37,640 bases of DNA from Deltaproteobacteria bacterium (GTDB lineage: Bacteria > Desulfobacterota > GWC2-55-46 > UBA9637). The translations under genes and the position numbers were made by a program. The notes below the pieces were generated by a model. That model was not told the DNA's origin, ran no database searches, and was given only the letters and a program-made list of their open reading frames with translations. Location of the stretch: the NCBI GenBank assembly GCA_016219285.1, contig JACRNJ010000008.1:1-37640 (forward strand), given 5' to 3'. Positions 25,306 to 33,181 of this stretch are shown here, piece after piece; the first letter of the stretch is position 1; each line of letters opens with the position of its first letter.

Positions 25306-26719
25306 CCCTCTTCCCCTGTCGTATCTCTTGCAGCTTTTTTAAAACCTCTTTTTTGAGAGCAGTCTCTTTTATCTCTTCAACACCCTTTGCTATGACTTCA
25401 GCGCCCAGCTCCCGTACGCCGTTCTTGGCATAATCCAAAACATACTCCTGTAAGGTGAGAAGCGCATTTGCCTGACAAAACTTTTCCATATTTCCTGATA
25501 AGGTCATACCGGTAAAATCTGCCCCTACTCTACCCACACGATAACAGGTAGTGCAGAGACTCGGCAGAAACCCATTTTGAGCAATCGCCCCAATCATCTC
25601 CTCCAATCCGCGATGGTCATTGGTAGAAAACTGCTCAACTGGTTTATTGTCGGTGGGCGCAGCCCACCCTGCTTTTCTGTCATTTTGAAATTTGAAATTT
25701 GAATTTTGAAATTTATTCAGTGTATATCCCCCCGGTTCTGTCTTTGACCCCGCGCTTATCTGTGATGCGCCGATTTGAATCACCTTGTCCCGCAGAGCGG
25801 CGGACTCTCTCGTTGACACCACAACTCCGGCGCAAGGCACAGCCAAACGATAAACCGCAACTATCTTTTTAAATTCCATATCCGAAACAGGAAAAGGCGC
25901 ATGACTTACCGGCGAACCGTCTGCGGGTCTTAGCCTCGGCACGGAAATGGTATGAGCATGACTGCCGAATCTTTCATAGAGATGCTGTGAGTGGGCAATG
26001 GTTGCCAACGCATCATAGCGGTAATCATACAATCCGAGCAAGGCGCCGATCCCGACATCCTCAAAACCCGCCTCTATTGCCCTGTCCATAACACACAGAC
26101 GGTAGTCATAATCTTTCTTTTGTCCCGAAGGGTGCATTGTCTTGTATGTTGGTCTGTGATAGGTCTCCTGAAACGCCTGATACACGCCGACACCGGAATC
26201 TTTGAGCCTTCGGAAATCTTCAACCTCCATCGGCGGCGCATTCAGATGAACAATCCTGATGCCGGTATTTTTATAAACAGCCTTAACAGCATCAACAAGA
26301 TAATCAACGCCTGATGCCTTCGGGTCTTCGCCGGAGACAAGGAGTATCCTTTTAAAACCCATTCCCTCCAGCGTCTTTGCCTCTTTGATTATTTCGTCTA
26401 TGGTTAAGGTCTTTCTGACAGCGTCCCTGTTGTCTTTTCTGAAACCGCAGTAAAGGCAATTGTTCACGCACTCATTGGAAAGATAGAGCGGCGCAAAAAG
26501 GACGATCCTCTTGCCAAAAACCTTTTCCTTAACTTCACCTGCTTTTTTAAATATCCTCTGCAAAAAAACAGGCTCTTCCACAGACAAAAGCGCTGCCGCA
26601 TGTTCAAGGCTTAAACCATTCGCGGCATCGGCCTTGGCCAGAATATCATCAACCAGAGAGACATCAGGCTGAACCGCATCCGACAGGATATTTTCTATGT
26701 TTTGCGTATCAATAACCAT
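25292..26719 (-). CDS. Radical SAM tyrosine lyase, HydG-type, in the ThiH position
   Basis: A 475-residue radical SAM enzyme of the ThiH/HydG family, which splits tyrosine to p-cresol and dehydroglycine. The SAM cluster motif is C84-x3-C88-x2-C91 (CVNNCLYC). Unlike ThiH (~370 residues), it has a C-terminal extension with C389-x2-C392-x22-C415 (CTTCYR...FCQANALLTLQEY), the second-cluster signature of HydG, the [FeFe]-hydrogenase maturase. It is first in the thiamin operon, directly under the TPP riboswitch and overlapping thiS, so its job here is presumably thiazole formation. No hydE, hydF or hydrogenase gene is in the window. Residues ~336-358 (KFQNSNFKFQNDRKAG...) are an insertion encoded by a GAAATTT heptad tract, in a linker ahead of the C-terminal domain. 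Confidence 0.85.
   Translation of the reverse strand: MVIDTQNIENILSDAVQPDVSLVDDILAKADAANGLSLEHAAALLSVEEPVFLQRIFKKAGEVKEKVFGKRIVLFAPLYLSNECVNNCLYCGFRKDNRDAVRKTLTIDEIIKEAKTLEGMGFKRILLVSGEDPKASGVDYLVDAVKAVYKNTGIRIVHLNAPPMEVEDFRRLKDSGVGVYQAFQETYHRPTYKTMHPSGQKKDYDYRLCVMDRAIEAGFEDVGIGALLGLYDYRYDALATIAHSQHLYERFGSHAHTISVPRLRPADGSPVSHAPFPVSDMEFKKIVAVYRLAVPCAGVVVSTRESAALRDKVIQIGASQISAGSKTEPGGYTLNKFQNSNFKFQNDRKAGWAAPTDNKPVEQFSTNDHRGLEEMIGAIAQNGFLPSLCTTCYRVGRVGADFTGMTLSGNMEKFCQANALLTLQEYVLDYAKNGVRELGAEVIAKGVEEIKETALKKEVLKKLQEIRQGKRDVYF
25677..25722. repeat. Heptad tract inside the HydG-like gene
   Basis: GAAATTT GAAATTT GAATTTT GAAATTT, read in frame as part of residues ~335-346. Confidence 0.75.
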
Positions 26720-26728
26720 AACAAATAA

Positions 26729-26760
26729 AAAGCCGCCTCCATAAGGAGAGCGGCTTTTTT
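26729..26760 (-). terminator. Riboswitch-controlled terminator before the HydG-like gene
   Basis: On the minus strand AGCCGCTCTCC-TTAT-GGAGGCGGCT is followed by TTTTTATTT, ending ~8 nt before ATG 26719. The only Shine-Dalgarno-like sequence (GGAGG) is in its 3' arm, so the hairpin could block both elongation and initiation. The 5' arm GCCGCT is complementary to AGCGGC at the 3' edge of the TPP aptamer, giving a plausible antiterminator. Confidence 0.75.
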
Positions 26761-26763
26761 ATT

Positions 26764-26818
26764 TTTGGGTTTAGATTTCGGATTTCAACTCCCAACTCCA
26801 AACTCACAACCCCAAACT
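26764..26818. repeat. Heptad tract inside the riboswitch expression platform
   Basis: GATTTCG GATTTCA ACTCCCA ACTCCAA ACTCACA ACCCCAA lies between the TPP aptamer and its terminator, lengthening the expression platform. Confidence 0.65.
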
Positions 26819-26824
26819 GTTATA

Positions 26825-26922
26825 ACGCCGCTTCCCTACGCCGGTATTACCCGGATCAGGTTGTTAGGGTCTACCCCGATTACATCGGAGGACTCTCAGC
26901 CTTTATGGCTCCCCTAGCACAA
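26825..26922 (-). promoter_or_regulatory. TPP riboswitch (THI element)
   Basis: The aptamer is complete: GCTAGGGGAGCC, GGCTGAGAGTCC, a variable P3 stem (TCCGATGTAATCGGGGT), AACCTGATCCGGGTAATACC and GGCGTAGGGAAGC. All conserved thi-box blocks are in order. It reads into the HydG-like/thiS/thiG/lgt/thiE/thiC genes. TPP binding should stabilise P1 and favour the downstream terminator, shutting the operon off when thiamin is plentiful. Confidence 0.96.
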
Positions 26923-26970
26923 GATAAAATTTATCAGGGCATTACACTGAAGTCAAGCCTGAATTGCTTC

Positions 26971-27154
26971 CGTAAAATAGCGATTGAAGCACTCGCTATT
27001 TTACAAACCTGCGATTTGCCTGCCATACTTCGTTATCGGCCAATTTTTACTCCTCACCGTATCGGTGAATATACGGCTCGTCGTAAAAATTGTCCGCTGC
27101 CTTGTCTGGCAGGCAACTTGCAGGTTTCCCCAAAAATCAATGTCTATTTTTGGG
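26971..27154. repeat. Nested palindrome island (copy C, intact)
   Basis: Left hairpin GTAAAATAGCGA...TCGCTATTTTAC (26972-27004). The core arms AAACCTGC + TTGCCTGCCA (27005-27025) pair with TGGCAGGCAA + GCAGGTTT (27107-27127) and enclose CAATTTTTAC (27041-27050) / GTAAAAATTG (27083-27092), which in turn enclose CACCG-TAT-CGGTG or the alternative CCGTAT...ATACGG. Right hairpin CCCAAAAAT...ATTTTTGGG (27129-27154). The 26923-27259 gap has no gene; this island fills it. Confidence 0.85.
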
Positions 27155-27259
27155 TGTTTATAAGCTCACTGCAATATACTAACAATCAATATAAACAAAG
27201 TAGAAAAAAGAAGACATATCTTCTGTATTCTTGAGTTATAATTTCTGATTTTCATTGAT

Positions 27260-27336
27260 TGGTCGGGGCGGCGGGATTCGAACCCACGGCCACTAGCACC
27301 CCATGCTAGTGCGCTACCAGGCTGCGCTACGCCCCG
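27260..27336 (-). tRNA. tRNA-Pro (GGG)
   Basis: A complete cloverleaf with encoded CCA. The acceptor CGGGGCG pairs at the 3' end, and the anticodon stem-loop CTAGC-ATGGGGT-GCTAG gives anticodon GGG. Confidence 0.95.
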
Positions 27337-27383
27337 ATGCATCGGTTTAAAACTTAAACTCAAATCTAATAGAAATTACAAAT

Positions 27384-27743
27384 TCATCCAAGAATCTTTT
27401 TTATAAAATATAACTCTTCTTTCATAGCCTTTAACGCCTTTAAAATCCTGGGGTCCTGGAATTTTATATCCAACTGCATATTATTACGTATCTTAAGCCA
27501 CTGCTTTATTTTTGTCTTTGCCCCATCAAGAGTGTATCCCTCATTATATAAAAGCCTCTTTATTTCTAAAATAAGCTCTATATCGTTTTTCCTGTAGACC
27601 CTCTGTTTTGTTATTGATTTCTGAGGATTAATTATCTTGAATTCTGTTTCCCAGTATCTAAGAACATAAGGCTTTACACCGGTTATTTTGCTAACCTCGC
27701 CTATCTTAAAGTAAAGCTTATCAGGGATACCAACCTTTGTCAT
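27384..27743 (-). CDS. MerR-family transcriptional regulator
   Basis: A 119-residue protein. Residues ~12-80 are a MerR winged helix ([55 protein letters not shown]), followed by a short helix rather than a long ligand-binding domain. Genes of this type stand right after ihfA in many deltaproteobacteria-like genomes, as here, so it is likely co-transcribed with pheT-ihfA. The ATG at 27743 is taken; the frame is open three codons further to a TTG. There is no clear Shine-Dalgarno. No metal-binding cysteines are present, so it is not a metal sensor of the classic kind. Target genes are unknown. Confidence 0.85.
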   Translation of the reverse strand: MTKVGIPDKLYFKIGEVSKITGVKPYVLRYWETEFKIINPQKSITKQRVYRKNDIELILEIKRLLYNEGYTLDGAKTKIKQWLKIRNNMQLDIKFQDPRILKALKAMKEELYFIKKILG

Positions 27744-27807
27744 AAAGAACAAGGTTTAATAAGGTTGAGGCTAATGGTTTTCTCAACATCAGCCTTGACC
27801 TCAGCCT

Positions 27808-28086
27808 TTATTTTGCATTTACTGCGTCTTTCAGAATATGGCTTGATTTGAAGGTTAAAACCTTCCTTGCTGTTATAGTCAGCTCTTTGCCGGTCTGCGG
27901 GTTTCTGCCTCTCCTTGCCCTCTTCTGTCTTACAACAAAATTTCCAAAACCAGATATTTTTACATTATCTCCTTTCTCAAGAGAGTCTTTGATTGTATCA
28001 AATATCAGCTCCACTACCTCCGCTACATCCTTTTTTGAGAAACCAACTTTTTCAAAAATATTTTCTACAATATCTGATTTGGTCAT
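27808..28086 (-). CDS. ihfA: Integration host factor alpha subunit (HU/IHF family)
   Basis: A 92-residue DNA-bending protein. It starts MTKSDIVENIFEKVGFSKKDVAEVVELIFDTIKDSLEKGDNVKISGFGNFVVRQKRARRGRNPQTGKELTITARKVLTFKSSHILKDAVN, with the RGRNPQTG beta-arm containing the intercalating Pro. Position directly after pheT and a basic arm of IHF-alpha type favour IHF over HU. AAGGAGG precedes the ATG. It works as a heterodimer with IHF-beta, not in this window, or possibly as a homodimer. Confidence 0.92.
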   Translation of the reverse strand: MTKSDIVENIFEKVGFSKKDVAEVVELIFDTIKDSLEKGDNVKISGFGNFVVRQKRARRGRNPQTGKELTITARKVLTFKSSHILKDAVNAK

Positions 28087-28097
28087 CCTACACCTCC

Positions 28098-30536
28098 TTA
28101 TTCTCCTCTAATCTCTGCGCCAAATTTATCTTTTAAGTTTTTTAAGATATTTGCATGAATGTTATTAACCTCATCATCAGCCAACGTTTTATCTGGAGAA
28201 CGATACATAAAACGCATGGCAATGCTGCATTTACCTTCCTGAATATTCTCGCCGTAGTATACATCAAAAACCTTAACTTCCTCAAGAAGTTTAATCTCTA
28301 ATCTTTTAACAGCATTATATAATTCCTGAAATGGAATCTCTCTGTTTATTATCATTGCTGCATCCCTAATTATCATTGGGTACTTGGGAATTGGGGTGTA
28401 TTTGTTCTGGCCGCTCAGAAACATGCTCATAGAATGCATGTCCAGTTCAAATATATATGCAGACTGTTTTATATCCAGTTCTTGCATAGTATCCGGATGA
28501 ACCTCTCCAATTATTCCAACTTCCTTATTGTTTATCTCGACAATACCGCCCTTACCTGGATGTAAAAATGGAATATCTGTCTTTGGAATAACTGCATACC
28601 CTGTAATGCCAAACCCTGTGAAGACCTGTTCCACCGCACCTTTCACATCATAAAAATCTACAGCTTCTCTGCCAATATTCCATGCCTCTCCATACCTAAA
28701 GCCGCTTATGAGTCCGCTTATCAATTCCCTTTCTTCGGTTTTTTGCCCATGAGGAATAAATATTCTCCCAATCTCAAAAATCTTGATATCGCGGTTATTA
28801 TGATTCAAATTATATATCAGGGTTTGTAGAAGACCTGAAATAAGGCTTTGCCGCATAACCGATTGTTCTTCTGTTAATGGATTTAAAAGTTTAAGGCCAC
28901 CTTCTATATTGCTTGATGTGATATCAAAAAATTGCGGCGATACAAAACTATAGTTGATGGCCTCTAAAAAACCATTGTTCGCTAAAATACCTCGCACCTT
29001 TTCTCTTATAAAATCTACATGCGATGCCTTTACAGCAGCCAGCTCAGAGGTCGGCATGGTGGCAGGTATATTTTCATATCCATAAACTCTTGCAATCTCC
29101 TCAATAATGTCTATCTCATTTAAAATATCCACCCTGCATGAAGGCGGAGCAACATTCCATATCTTTGAATCATCAACTTTAGGCCGTCTAACCGTTTTAA
29201 AGGAAATTCTAAGTCTGCTCAAACAATCTTCAACCTCTTTTGCCTTTATATTAATTCCAAGAAGTTTATTGATTCTGGAAAGCCTGATATTAATTGACAC
29301 CGGCTCATATGGTCTAGGATACTCATCAATGGCTCCACTTACTATATCGCCGCCTGCCAGTTCTTTTATCATTTGAACAGCCTTATCCAATGCCCTTGTT
29401 ACGCCATCTATATCTGCGCCTCTTTCAAATCTGTAGGATGATTCTGTAGAAATTCCCAATGCCTTTGATGTCGTCCTCACGCATGAAGGGTTAAAATATG
29501 CACTCTCAAGAAGTATATTCCTTGTAGCATCATGTATCTCAGATTCCTTACCACCCATTATACCGGCTAATGCAATAGGTTTTTTGGCATCACAAATAAC
29601 AAGCATCTCTTTTGTAAGCACTCTTTCAACACCGTCAAGGGTTTGTATCTTTTCGCCTTGATTTGCCCTTCTCACAATAATCCGCTTGCCTGATACAAGG
29701 TCGTAATCAAATGCATGAAGAGGCTGACCATATTCAATCATTACATAATTGGTTATATCCACCACATTGTTTATCGACCTGAAACCGGCGGTTTCCAATC
29801 TCCATTTCAGCCAGTCAGGCGAATGGCCTACCTTTATATTTTCAACAACACGCGCAGCATACCGTCTGCAAAGGGCGGGCTCGGCAATAGAAACGGATAT
29901 GAGATTTTCGATTTTCGATTTTCGATTTTCGATTTTTAAATTCTTAATTCGTAAATCGTAAATCGTAAATTTATTTTCCCCCTTGCCCCCTGTTATTGCC
30001 GCCACTTCCCTTGCTATCCCAAAGATGGATAAACAATCAGGCCTGTTTGGCGTAACATTTACATTCAGTACAACATCATTTAAACCCATAGCCTCTGTAA
30101 AATCCTTGCCAATGGGAATATCTTGCGGAAGTATCATTATGCCTTCCGATATGTCCTTAAGACCAAGCTCTGACTCGGAGCACATCATGCCTTCAGATTC
30201 TACACCTCGTATCTTTGCCTTCTCTATTTTTATACCTTTGGGAAGTATTGCCCCTGGAAGTGCAAGCGCCACCTTATCGCCATTTTTCATGTTCTTGGCG
30301 CCGCAAACAATAGAGTGAATATCTTTATCCGTCTTTACCTTGCAAAATGAAAGTTTGTCGGCATTTGGATGTTTTTCTACCGAGATGATTTGAGCTATCA
30401 CAACAGCTTTAATTCCTTTATCTAATGTCTCAATGCCTTCCACCTCAAGCCCTGCCATGGTCAGTTGCTCTGCAAGCCTATAAGGTGGAGGAAGATTTTT
30501 TATATATTCTTTAAGCCAGTTGTAACTGATTTTCAC
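28098..30536 (-). CDS. pheT: Phenylalanine-tRNA ligase beta subunit PheT
   Basis: An 812-residue beta subunit of the (alpha-beta)2 enzyme; it binds tRNA-Phe and edits mischarged Tyr-tRNA. Domain order: core entry MKISYNWLKEYI, tRNA-binding OB domain (VVIAQIISVEKHPNADKLSFCKVKT), the B3/B4 editing domain, B5 (VSINIRLSRINKLLGI), the aminoacyl-synthetase-like core and the C-terminal FDX-ACB domain (YPMIIRDAAMIINREIPFQELYNAVKRL). The start is GTG with GGAGGG upstream. Residues ~188-212 (YDLRIKNLKIENRKSKIENL) are an insertion encoded by GATTTAC/GATTTTC heptads in the stretch between the N-terminal domains and B3/B4. A separate small gene and a 250-bp gap lie between it and pheS. Confidence 0.96.
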   Translation of the reverse strand: MKISYNWLKEYIKNLPPPYRLAEQLTMAGLEVEGIETLDKGIKAVVIAQIISVEKHPNADKLSFCKVKTDKDIHSIVCGAKNMKNGDKVALALPGAILPKGIKIEKAKIRGVESEGMMCSESELGLKDISEGIMILPQDIPIGKDFTEAMGLNDVVLNVNVTPNRPDCLSIFGIAREVAAITGGKGENKFTIYDLRIKNLKIENRKSKIENLISVSIAEPALCRRYAARVVENIKVGHSPDWLKWRLETAGFRSINNVVDITNYVMIEYGQPLHAFDYDLVSGKRIIVRRANQGEKIQTLDGVERVLTKEMLVICDAKKPIALAGIMGGKESEIHDATRNILLESAYFNPSCVRTTSKALGISTESSYRFERGADIDGVTRALDKAVQMIKELAGGDIVSGAIDEYPRPYEPVSINIRLSRINKLLGINIKAKEVEDCLSRLRISFKTVRRPKVDDSKIWNVAPPSCRVDILNEIDIIEEIARVYGYENIPATMPTSELAAVKASHVDFIREKVRGILANNGFLEAINYSFVSPQFFDITSSNIEGGLKLLNPLTEEQSVMRQSLISGLLQTLIYNLNHNNRDIKIFEIGRIFIPHGQKTEERELISGLISGFRYGEAWNIGREAVDFYDVKGAVEQVFTGFGITGYAVIPKTDIPFLHPGKGGIVEINNKEVGIIGEVHPDTMQELDIKQSAYIFELDMHSMSMFLSGQNKYTPIPKYPMIIRDAAMIINREIPFQELYNAVKRLEIKLLEEVKVFDVYYGENIQEGKCSIAMRFMYRSPDKTLADDEVNNIHANILKNLKDKFGAEIRGE
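29901..29972. repeat. Heptad tract inside pheT
   Basis: GATTTTC repeated four times followed by degenerate units and GTAAATC repeated, perfectly 7-bp spaced, wholly within pheT and without frame interruption. Confidence 0.85.
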
Positions 30537-30783
30537 CTGAAAATCCCTCCAAATCTGTCATTCCCGCAGCGCCTTTGAGCCATCATCACATACATACATC
30601 GCCCCAATGATTACAAGATCCAGTGATTGCTGTTAACCTCAAACATGCTGTTATTTGTTGCAGGCAGGTTTGAAGAATTCACATTTCAAAAAAGAGAAAA
30701 TAAATCTGACCCTTCCCATATTTAAAGGTTTCTTACTTTTAGACTCATATAGCCAAATTCTGTTTGCGCTTGTATGCAACCGC

Positions 30784-31185
30784 TTAATGCAGTTTACCAA
30801 TAAAATCTTTTGCGGATTTTATGGCATCCTTAACAATAGTAGTGCTATGTAAAAGCCCTCTGTAATATCCTGCAATATGTAATTCATCATAAATATCATC
30901 AAACTCTTTTAACAGTTTACCGTTATGCACTGATAGATATTTCTGTAAAGCCTTTCTATACTCCTCTACCTTTTTCGGCAATTCCTTTTTTGAAAGTCCT
31001 TTTTTTAATAAGACTTCATTGATAGCCTCTAATACACCAAGATAAGCAACACCACATGCAGATTTTACATATTTAGCGTCTGCATACCGATTATTCTCAA
31101 TCGTAGACTTATTCAATATCTCCTTCGCATTTTCTATATATCTCAATGCCTCTCTTTTCATATCTAAGCTCACTTTATTCAGCAT
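30784..31185 (-). CDS. DUF5618-like small helical protein (HEPN-type) between pheS and pheT
   Basis: A 133-residue, all-helical protein. The sequence (REALRYIENAKEILNKSTIENNRYADAKYVKSACGVAYLGVLEAINEVLL, then KELPKKVEEYRKALQKYLSVHNGKLLKEFDDIYDELHIAGYYRGLL) closely resembles what I know as DUF5618, a HEPN-like family. No RxxxxH ribonuclease motif is obvious. The ATG at 31185 or the in-frame ATG at 31161 could be the start; neither has a strong ribosome site. It sits in the pheS-pheT interval on the same strand, so it would be transcribed with two essential genes. An antitoxin or nucleotidyltransferase partner is not adjacent. Function unknown. Confidence 0.7.
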   Translation of the reverse strand: MLNKVSLDMKREALRYIENAKEILNKSTIENNRYADAKYVKSACGVAYLGVLEAINEVLLKKGLSKKELPKKVEEYRKALQKYLSVHNGKLLKEFDDIYDELHIAGYYRGLLHSTTIVKDAIKSAKDFIGKLH

Positions 31186-31266
31186 TAAACCACATTTTTA
31201 TCTCTTTCAAGCAAAACCTGAAAAGTGTTAGCTAAAATTCAAAACCGCACTGTTTGAAAATAAACA

Positions 31267-31315
31267 GTTTCAAGATGCAAGTTTTATTTGCGACTTAAAT
31301 CTTGCATCTTGAAAC
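31267..31315 (-). terminator. 15-bp hairpin directly after pheS
   Basis: GTTTCAAGATGCAAG (31267-31281) and CTTGCATCTTGAAAC (31301-31315) are perfect inverted repeats with a 19-nt loop starting 4 bp after the pheS stop. On the minus strand it is followed by TGTTTATTTTC, an imperfect U-run, so it may be a weak terminator or an mRNA 3' stabiliser. The arms also follow the 7-bp period. Confidence 0.5.
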
Positions 31316-31319
31316 TTTT

Positions 31320-32336
31320 CTAAAACTGCCTCAAAAATCTTATATCATTCTCAAAAAATAGTCTTATATCGTCTATACCAAACTTGAGCATTGCAATACG
31401 TTCAATTCCGAGGCCAAATGCAAAACCTGAAAATTTCTCAGCATTATATTCCACAGCCTTGAATACCATAGGATGAATCATGCCTGCGCCAAGTATCTCC
31501 AGCCAACCGCTTCCTTTACACACCCTGCACCCTGTGCCGTTGCAGATAACACACTGAATATCTACCTCTGCGCTTGGTTCTGTAAATGGGAAAAAACTCG
31601 GTCTAAAGCGGATGCTAATATCTTCCCTGAAGAGGGAATGAAGAAATGAGGTCAGAACACCTTTAAGGTCGCCAAAAGTAATTGAGTCATCAACCATAAA
31701 CCCTTCCACCTGGTGGAACATTGGTGTATGGGTTACATCTGAATCTCGTCTATAGACCTTCCCAGGCGCAATCACCCTTAAGGGAGGTTTTTGTGTCTGC
31801 ATGACCCTTATCTGTACAGGTGAAGTATGGGTTCTCAGAAGGTAGTCATCACTGATATAAAATGTATCCTGCATGTCCCTGGCAGGATGGTCTTTGGGTA
31901 TATTCAAGGCCTCGAAATTATAATAATCAGTTTCCACCTCAGGACCTTCTGCTACGGTAAAACCCATTCCAGAGAATATCCTTATAACCTCGTCCATTAC
32001 CTGCGTTATTGGATGCCTTTTACCCAATGACATATATCTTCCAGGCAGGGTAATATCAAGTTCTTCTGTCTTTAGTCTCTGCTCACTTTCCGCATGTATA
32101 AACCCGGTTAAAAGGCTGTTAATCTTTTCTTCTATCCTGCCCCTTATAGTGTTAATTAACTCCCCTATAATTGGCCGCTCTTCCGGCGGGAGTTTTCCTA
32201 ATTCTTTTGTGAGGGAGGCCAGTTCCCCTTTTCTTCCAAGATATTTAATTTTAACTTCTATAACTGCTTCTTTGCCTTTAACAAAGCCTATCTCTTTAAT
32301 GGCAGCTTGTTCTAATTGTAGAAGCCTGTCCCTCAT
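31320..32336 (-). CDS. pheS: Phenylalanine-tRNA ligase alpha subunit PheS
   Basis: A 338-residue class II synthetase subunit holding the active site. The N-terminal coiled-coil arm (residues ~1-85) binds tRNA. The catalytic part shows motif 1 HPITQVMDEVIRIFSGMGF, DYYNFEALNIPKDHPARDMQDTFY, LLRTHTSPVQIRVM, motif 2 PGKVYRRDSDVTHTPMFHQVEGF and motif 3 GFAFGLGIERIAMLKFGIDDIR. Length and start are normal. Four cysteines in CVICNGTGCRVCKGSGW form a CxxC...CxxC knot resembling a zinc site, found in many PheS proteins. It lies between the rplT-side palindrome island and the DUF5618-like gene. Confidence 0.96.
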   Translation of the reverse strand: MRDRLLQLEQAAIKEIGFVKGKEAVIEVKIKYLGRKGELASLTKELGKLPPEERPIIGELINTIRGRIEEKINSLLTGFIHAESEQRLKTEELDITLPGRYMSLGKRHPITQVMDEVIRIFSGMGFTVAEGPEVETDYYNFEALNIPKDHPARDMQDTFYISDDYLLRTHTSPVQIRVMQTQKPPLRVIAPGKVYRRDSDVTHTPMFHQVEGFMVDDSITFGDLKGVLTSFLHSLFREDISIRFRPSFFPFTEPSAEVDIQCVICNGTGCRVCKGSGWLEILGAGMIHPMVFKAVEYNAEKFSGFAFGLGIERIAMLKFGIDDIRLFFENDIRFLRQF

Positions 32337-32419
32337 GCGCTTAATCCCCGTTAGAAATTTTGAAGAAAGAATTCACTCTATCACCTAATATAATCATTAG
32401 CATGACAAATTTTGAATCC

Positions 32420-32766
32420 GTAAAATAGCGATTAAAAACCTCGCTATTTTACATCTTCCACCCTTGACAAATTATAATTTGTCAAGGGTCCACTTGCAAT
32501 CGCTTCGCAGCAAGTGGAGCCAGCCGATTTGCCTGCTATACTTCGTTATCGACCAATTTTTGTTCCTCACCGTATCGGTGAACATACGGCTCGTCTCAAA
32601 GAACACACCCCTTTAGTCCCCTATCGAGAGGGGATTTAGGGGTGTGTTGTCTAACAGCCAACTTGCCCTTGACAGGTGAAACGTCTGTCAAGGGCTTGCC
32701 CTTGACTAAACTAAAGTTTTGTCAAGGGCTTGCAGGTTTCCCCAAAAATCAATGTCTATTTTTGGG
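32420..32766. repeat. Nested palindrome island with further palindromes inserted (copy D)
   Basis: It has the same skeleton as copy C: GTAAAATAGCGA...TCGCTATTTTAC (32420-32452), GATTTGCCTGC, TACTTCGTTATCG, CAATTTTT, the CACCGTATCGGTG block, CAACTTG, GCAGGTTTCC and the CCCAAAAAT hairpin. Into it are set a perfect 30-bp palindrome ACCCTTGACAAATTA/TAATTTGTCAAGGGT (32460-32489), CCACTTGC...GCAAGTGG, a long imperfect AACACACCCC...GGGGTGTGTT palindrome (32601-32649), and two GCCCTTGAC...GTCAAGGGC hairpins. It fills the 460-bp gap between pheS and rplT; no gene is seen there. Confidence 0.85.
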
Positions 32767-32797
32767 TTGAATTATATAAGTGCCGTTAATATAGATT

Positions 32798-33157
32798 CTA
32801 ACGTGGTGAGTTTGCCTTTGCCATTGAAACAATCTGTGAGAAGCCACGCGGATTATTTATCGCAAGATGGGCAAGATTTTTCCTGTCAACTTCTATATTG
32901 GCCTTTTTCATACCCTTCATGAGCTGGCTATAAGACATATCGTTCAATCTTGCTGCTGCATTTATCCTGGCTATCCAAAGGCTCCTGAATTCTCTTTTCT
33001 TTGCCTTCCTGTCTCTATATGCGTATGCAAGCGCCCTGTCCACAGCCTCTGTTGCAATACGATATAATTTACCTCTTGCGCCCCTCATCCCCTTGGCAGT
33101 CTTTAATATCTTTCTTTTTTTCTTTTTGGCATTAACGCCTCTTTTAACTCTTGGCAT
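32798..33157 (-). CDS. rplT: 50S ribosomal protein L20
   Basis: A 119-residue basic 23S rRNA-binding protein needed for early 50S assembly. The sequence [79 protein letters not shown] is a textbook L20. It follows rpmI in the thrS-infC-rpmI-rplT order. In several bacteria L20 represses its own operon through the leader; no specific site was identified here because the intervening DNA is repeat sequence. Confidence 0.97.
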   Translation of the reverse strand: MPRVKRGVNAKKKKRKILKTAKGMRGARGKLYRIATEAVDRALAYAYRDRKAKKREFRSLWIARINAAARLNDMSYSQLMKGMKKANIEVDRKNLAHLAINNPRGFSQIVSMAKANSPR

Positions 33158-33181
33158 ATCGTTAAACCCCCTTTTGATAAT

